The position numbers and the translations under genes are program-made. A DNA stretch of 64,000 nt from Neobacillus sp. FSL H8-0543. GTDB lineage: Bacteria > Bacillota > Bacilli > Bacillales > Cytobacillaceae. Shown here in pieces: positions 63,555 through 64,000 of this stretch (positions are counted from its first letter, which is position 1; each line of letters opens with the position of its first letter). The notes under the pieces were generated by a model. The model searched no databases. It was given only the letters and a program-made list of their open reading frames with translations, and was not told the origin of the DNA. The DNA lies in assembly GCF_038592905.1 (NCBI RefSeq), contig NZ_CP151943.1, forward strand, positions 3,794,501 to 3,858,500, given 5' to 3'.

Positions 63555-64000
63555 TTGGAGCAGCCTGCATCCGTACTTTCACTGTTAATTGTTGTAACCA
63601 TTGCTTTTTTAACGCCTATTCTACTTCATCGGCTTAAATTAAATTTTATTCCGGTAGTTGTTGCCGAAATTATTATGGGGCTTGTCATTGGGAAAAGTGG
63701 GTTCGATGTCGTTCACGAAGATATGTGGCTATCAACACTTTCTACCCTTGGATTTATCTTTCTTATGTTTTTAAGTGGGCTAGAGATTGACTTTACCGCT
63801 TTCTCAGGAGGGAAAAGGCGTTCAGTATTACCAAATGGCAAGAAGGAACCTAATTCATTTCTAGCGGCAACGCTAATATTTATTGGAATATTTGTCTTTT
63901 CTCTTGGATTGTCTTATTTATTTGTACTTGCTGGATTTATTGACAGTGTATTCTTGATGACACTGATTATTTCGACCATATCCTTAGGGGTAGTCGTACC
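63555..64000 (+). CDS. CPA2-type cation:proton antiporter (YjbQ-like), 5' part
   Basis: The frame is open to the window end (149 codons seen). The TTG start follows GAGGAGGATG and gives MEQPASVLSLLIVVTIAFLT, with at least four hydrophobic helices. The KLNFIPVVVAEIIMGLVIGK and FLMFLSGLEIDF segments are typical of KefB/CPA2 antiporters. Position beside prpE matches B. subtilis yjbQ. C-terminal TrkA domains cannot be assessed. Confidence 0.88.
   Translation, partial: MEQPASVLSLLIVVTIAFLTPILLHRLKLNFIPVVVAEIIMGLVIGKSGFDVVHEDMWLSTLSTLGFIFLMFLSGLEIDFTAFSGGKRRSVLPNGKKEPNSFLAATLIFIGIFVFSLGLSYLFVLAGFIDSVFLMTLIISTISLGVVV

Overview
The window is chromosomal DNA of a low-GC, endospore-forming Bacillaceae. 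Its gene order follows the Bacillus subtilis addAB-gerP-yis-yit and yjz-yja-yjb segments closely: addB/addA, gerPA-F, yisL, asparagine synthetase, yitS/T/U/V/W, yjzC, yjzD, yjaU/V, med, fabHA-fabF, yjaZ, yjbA, trpS, spx, mecA, coiA, pepF, spxH, yjbI/K/M, NAD kinase, yjbO, prpE, yjbQ. Accessory blocks and abundant palindromic repeats interrupt this backbone, which suggests an environmental Bacillus or Neobacillus-like genome. The genus is inference.

Layout. 0-8 kb: the 3' part of addB, addA, and convergent to them the gerP spore-coat operon behind a sigma-K-type promoter. 8-12.5 kb: yisL and a probable tungstopterin block (MoaD-like sulfur carrier, a small partner protein, aldehyde:ferredoxin oxidoreductase, MoeB/ThiF-like enzyme). 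12.5-18.4 kb: a 52-bp tandem array, a DUF2777-type gene, asparagine synthetase, a membrane-anchored GH13 amylase homologue whose catalytic residues are all replaced, and a short-chain dehydrogenase. 18.4-25 kb: yajQ, cvfB and the yit genes. 25-38 kb: an anaerobic-respiration accessory island with a NirJ-like radical SAM protein, two Fnr paralogues, moaA, ric/scdA, moeA, mobB and ywiC. Three FNR boxes each lie the expected distance from a -10 element. The island also has an MFS transporter and two tandem M20 amidohydrolases separated by a remnant of a second transporter copy. 38-50 kb: yjzC, CtsR-type clpB, yjzD, yjaU/yjaV (both lacking key motifs), med, fabH-fabF behind a FapR-like site, yjaZ, yjbA and T-box-controlled trpS. 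50-64 kb: spx behind an ECF-sigma-type promoter, mecA, cls, a cluster of palindromic repeats, coiA, pepF, the sRNA RoxS/RsaE, spxH-yjbI, yjbK, ppGpp synthetase, NAD kinase, pseudouridine synthase, prpE and the start of a CPA2 antiporter.

How the parts connect. Fnr, moaA/moeA/mobB (molybdopterin for nitrate reductase), Ric (repair of nitrosatively damaged iron centres), YwiC, RoxS and the truncated globin all fit a facultative anaerobe that respires nitrate, although narGHJI is not in the window. Spx, MecA, SpxH and ClpB form a proteolysis and disulfide-stress module.

The least-described items are the catalytically dead anchored amylase, the FNR-controlled radical SAM gene of unknown product, the two 52-bp palindromic arrays that share architecture but not sequence, the GC-rich mobile-like hairpins with a covarying outer stem, and the RBS-sequestering inverted repeat before yjaV.
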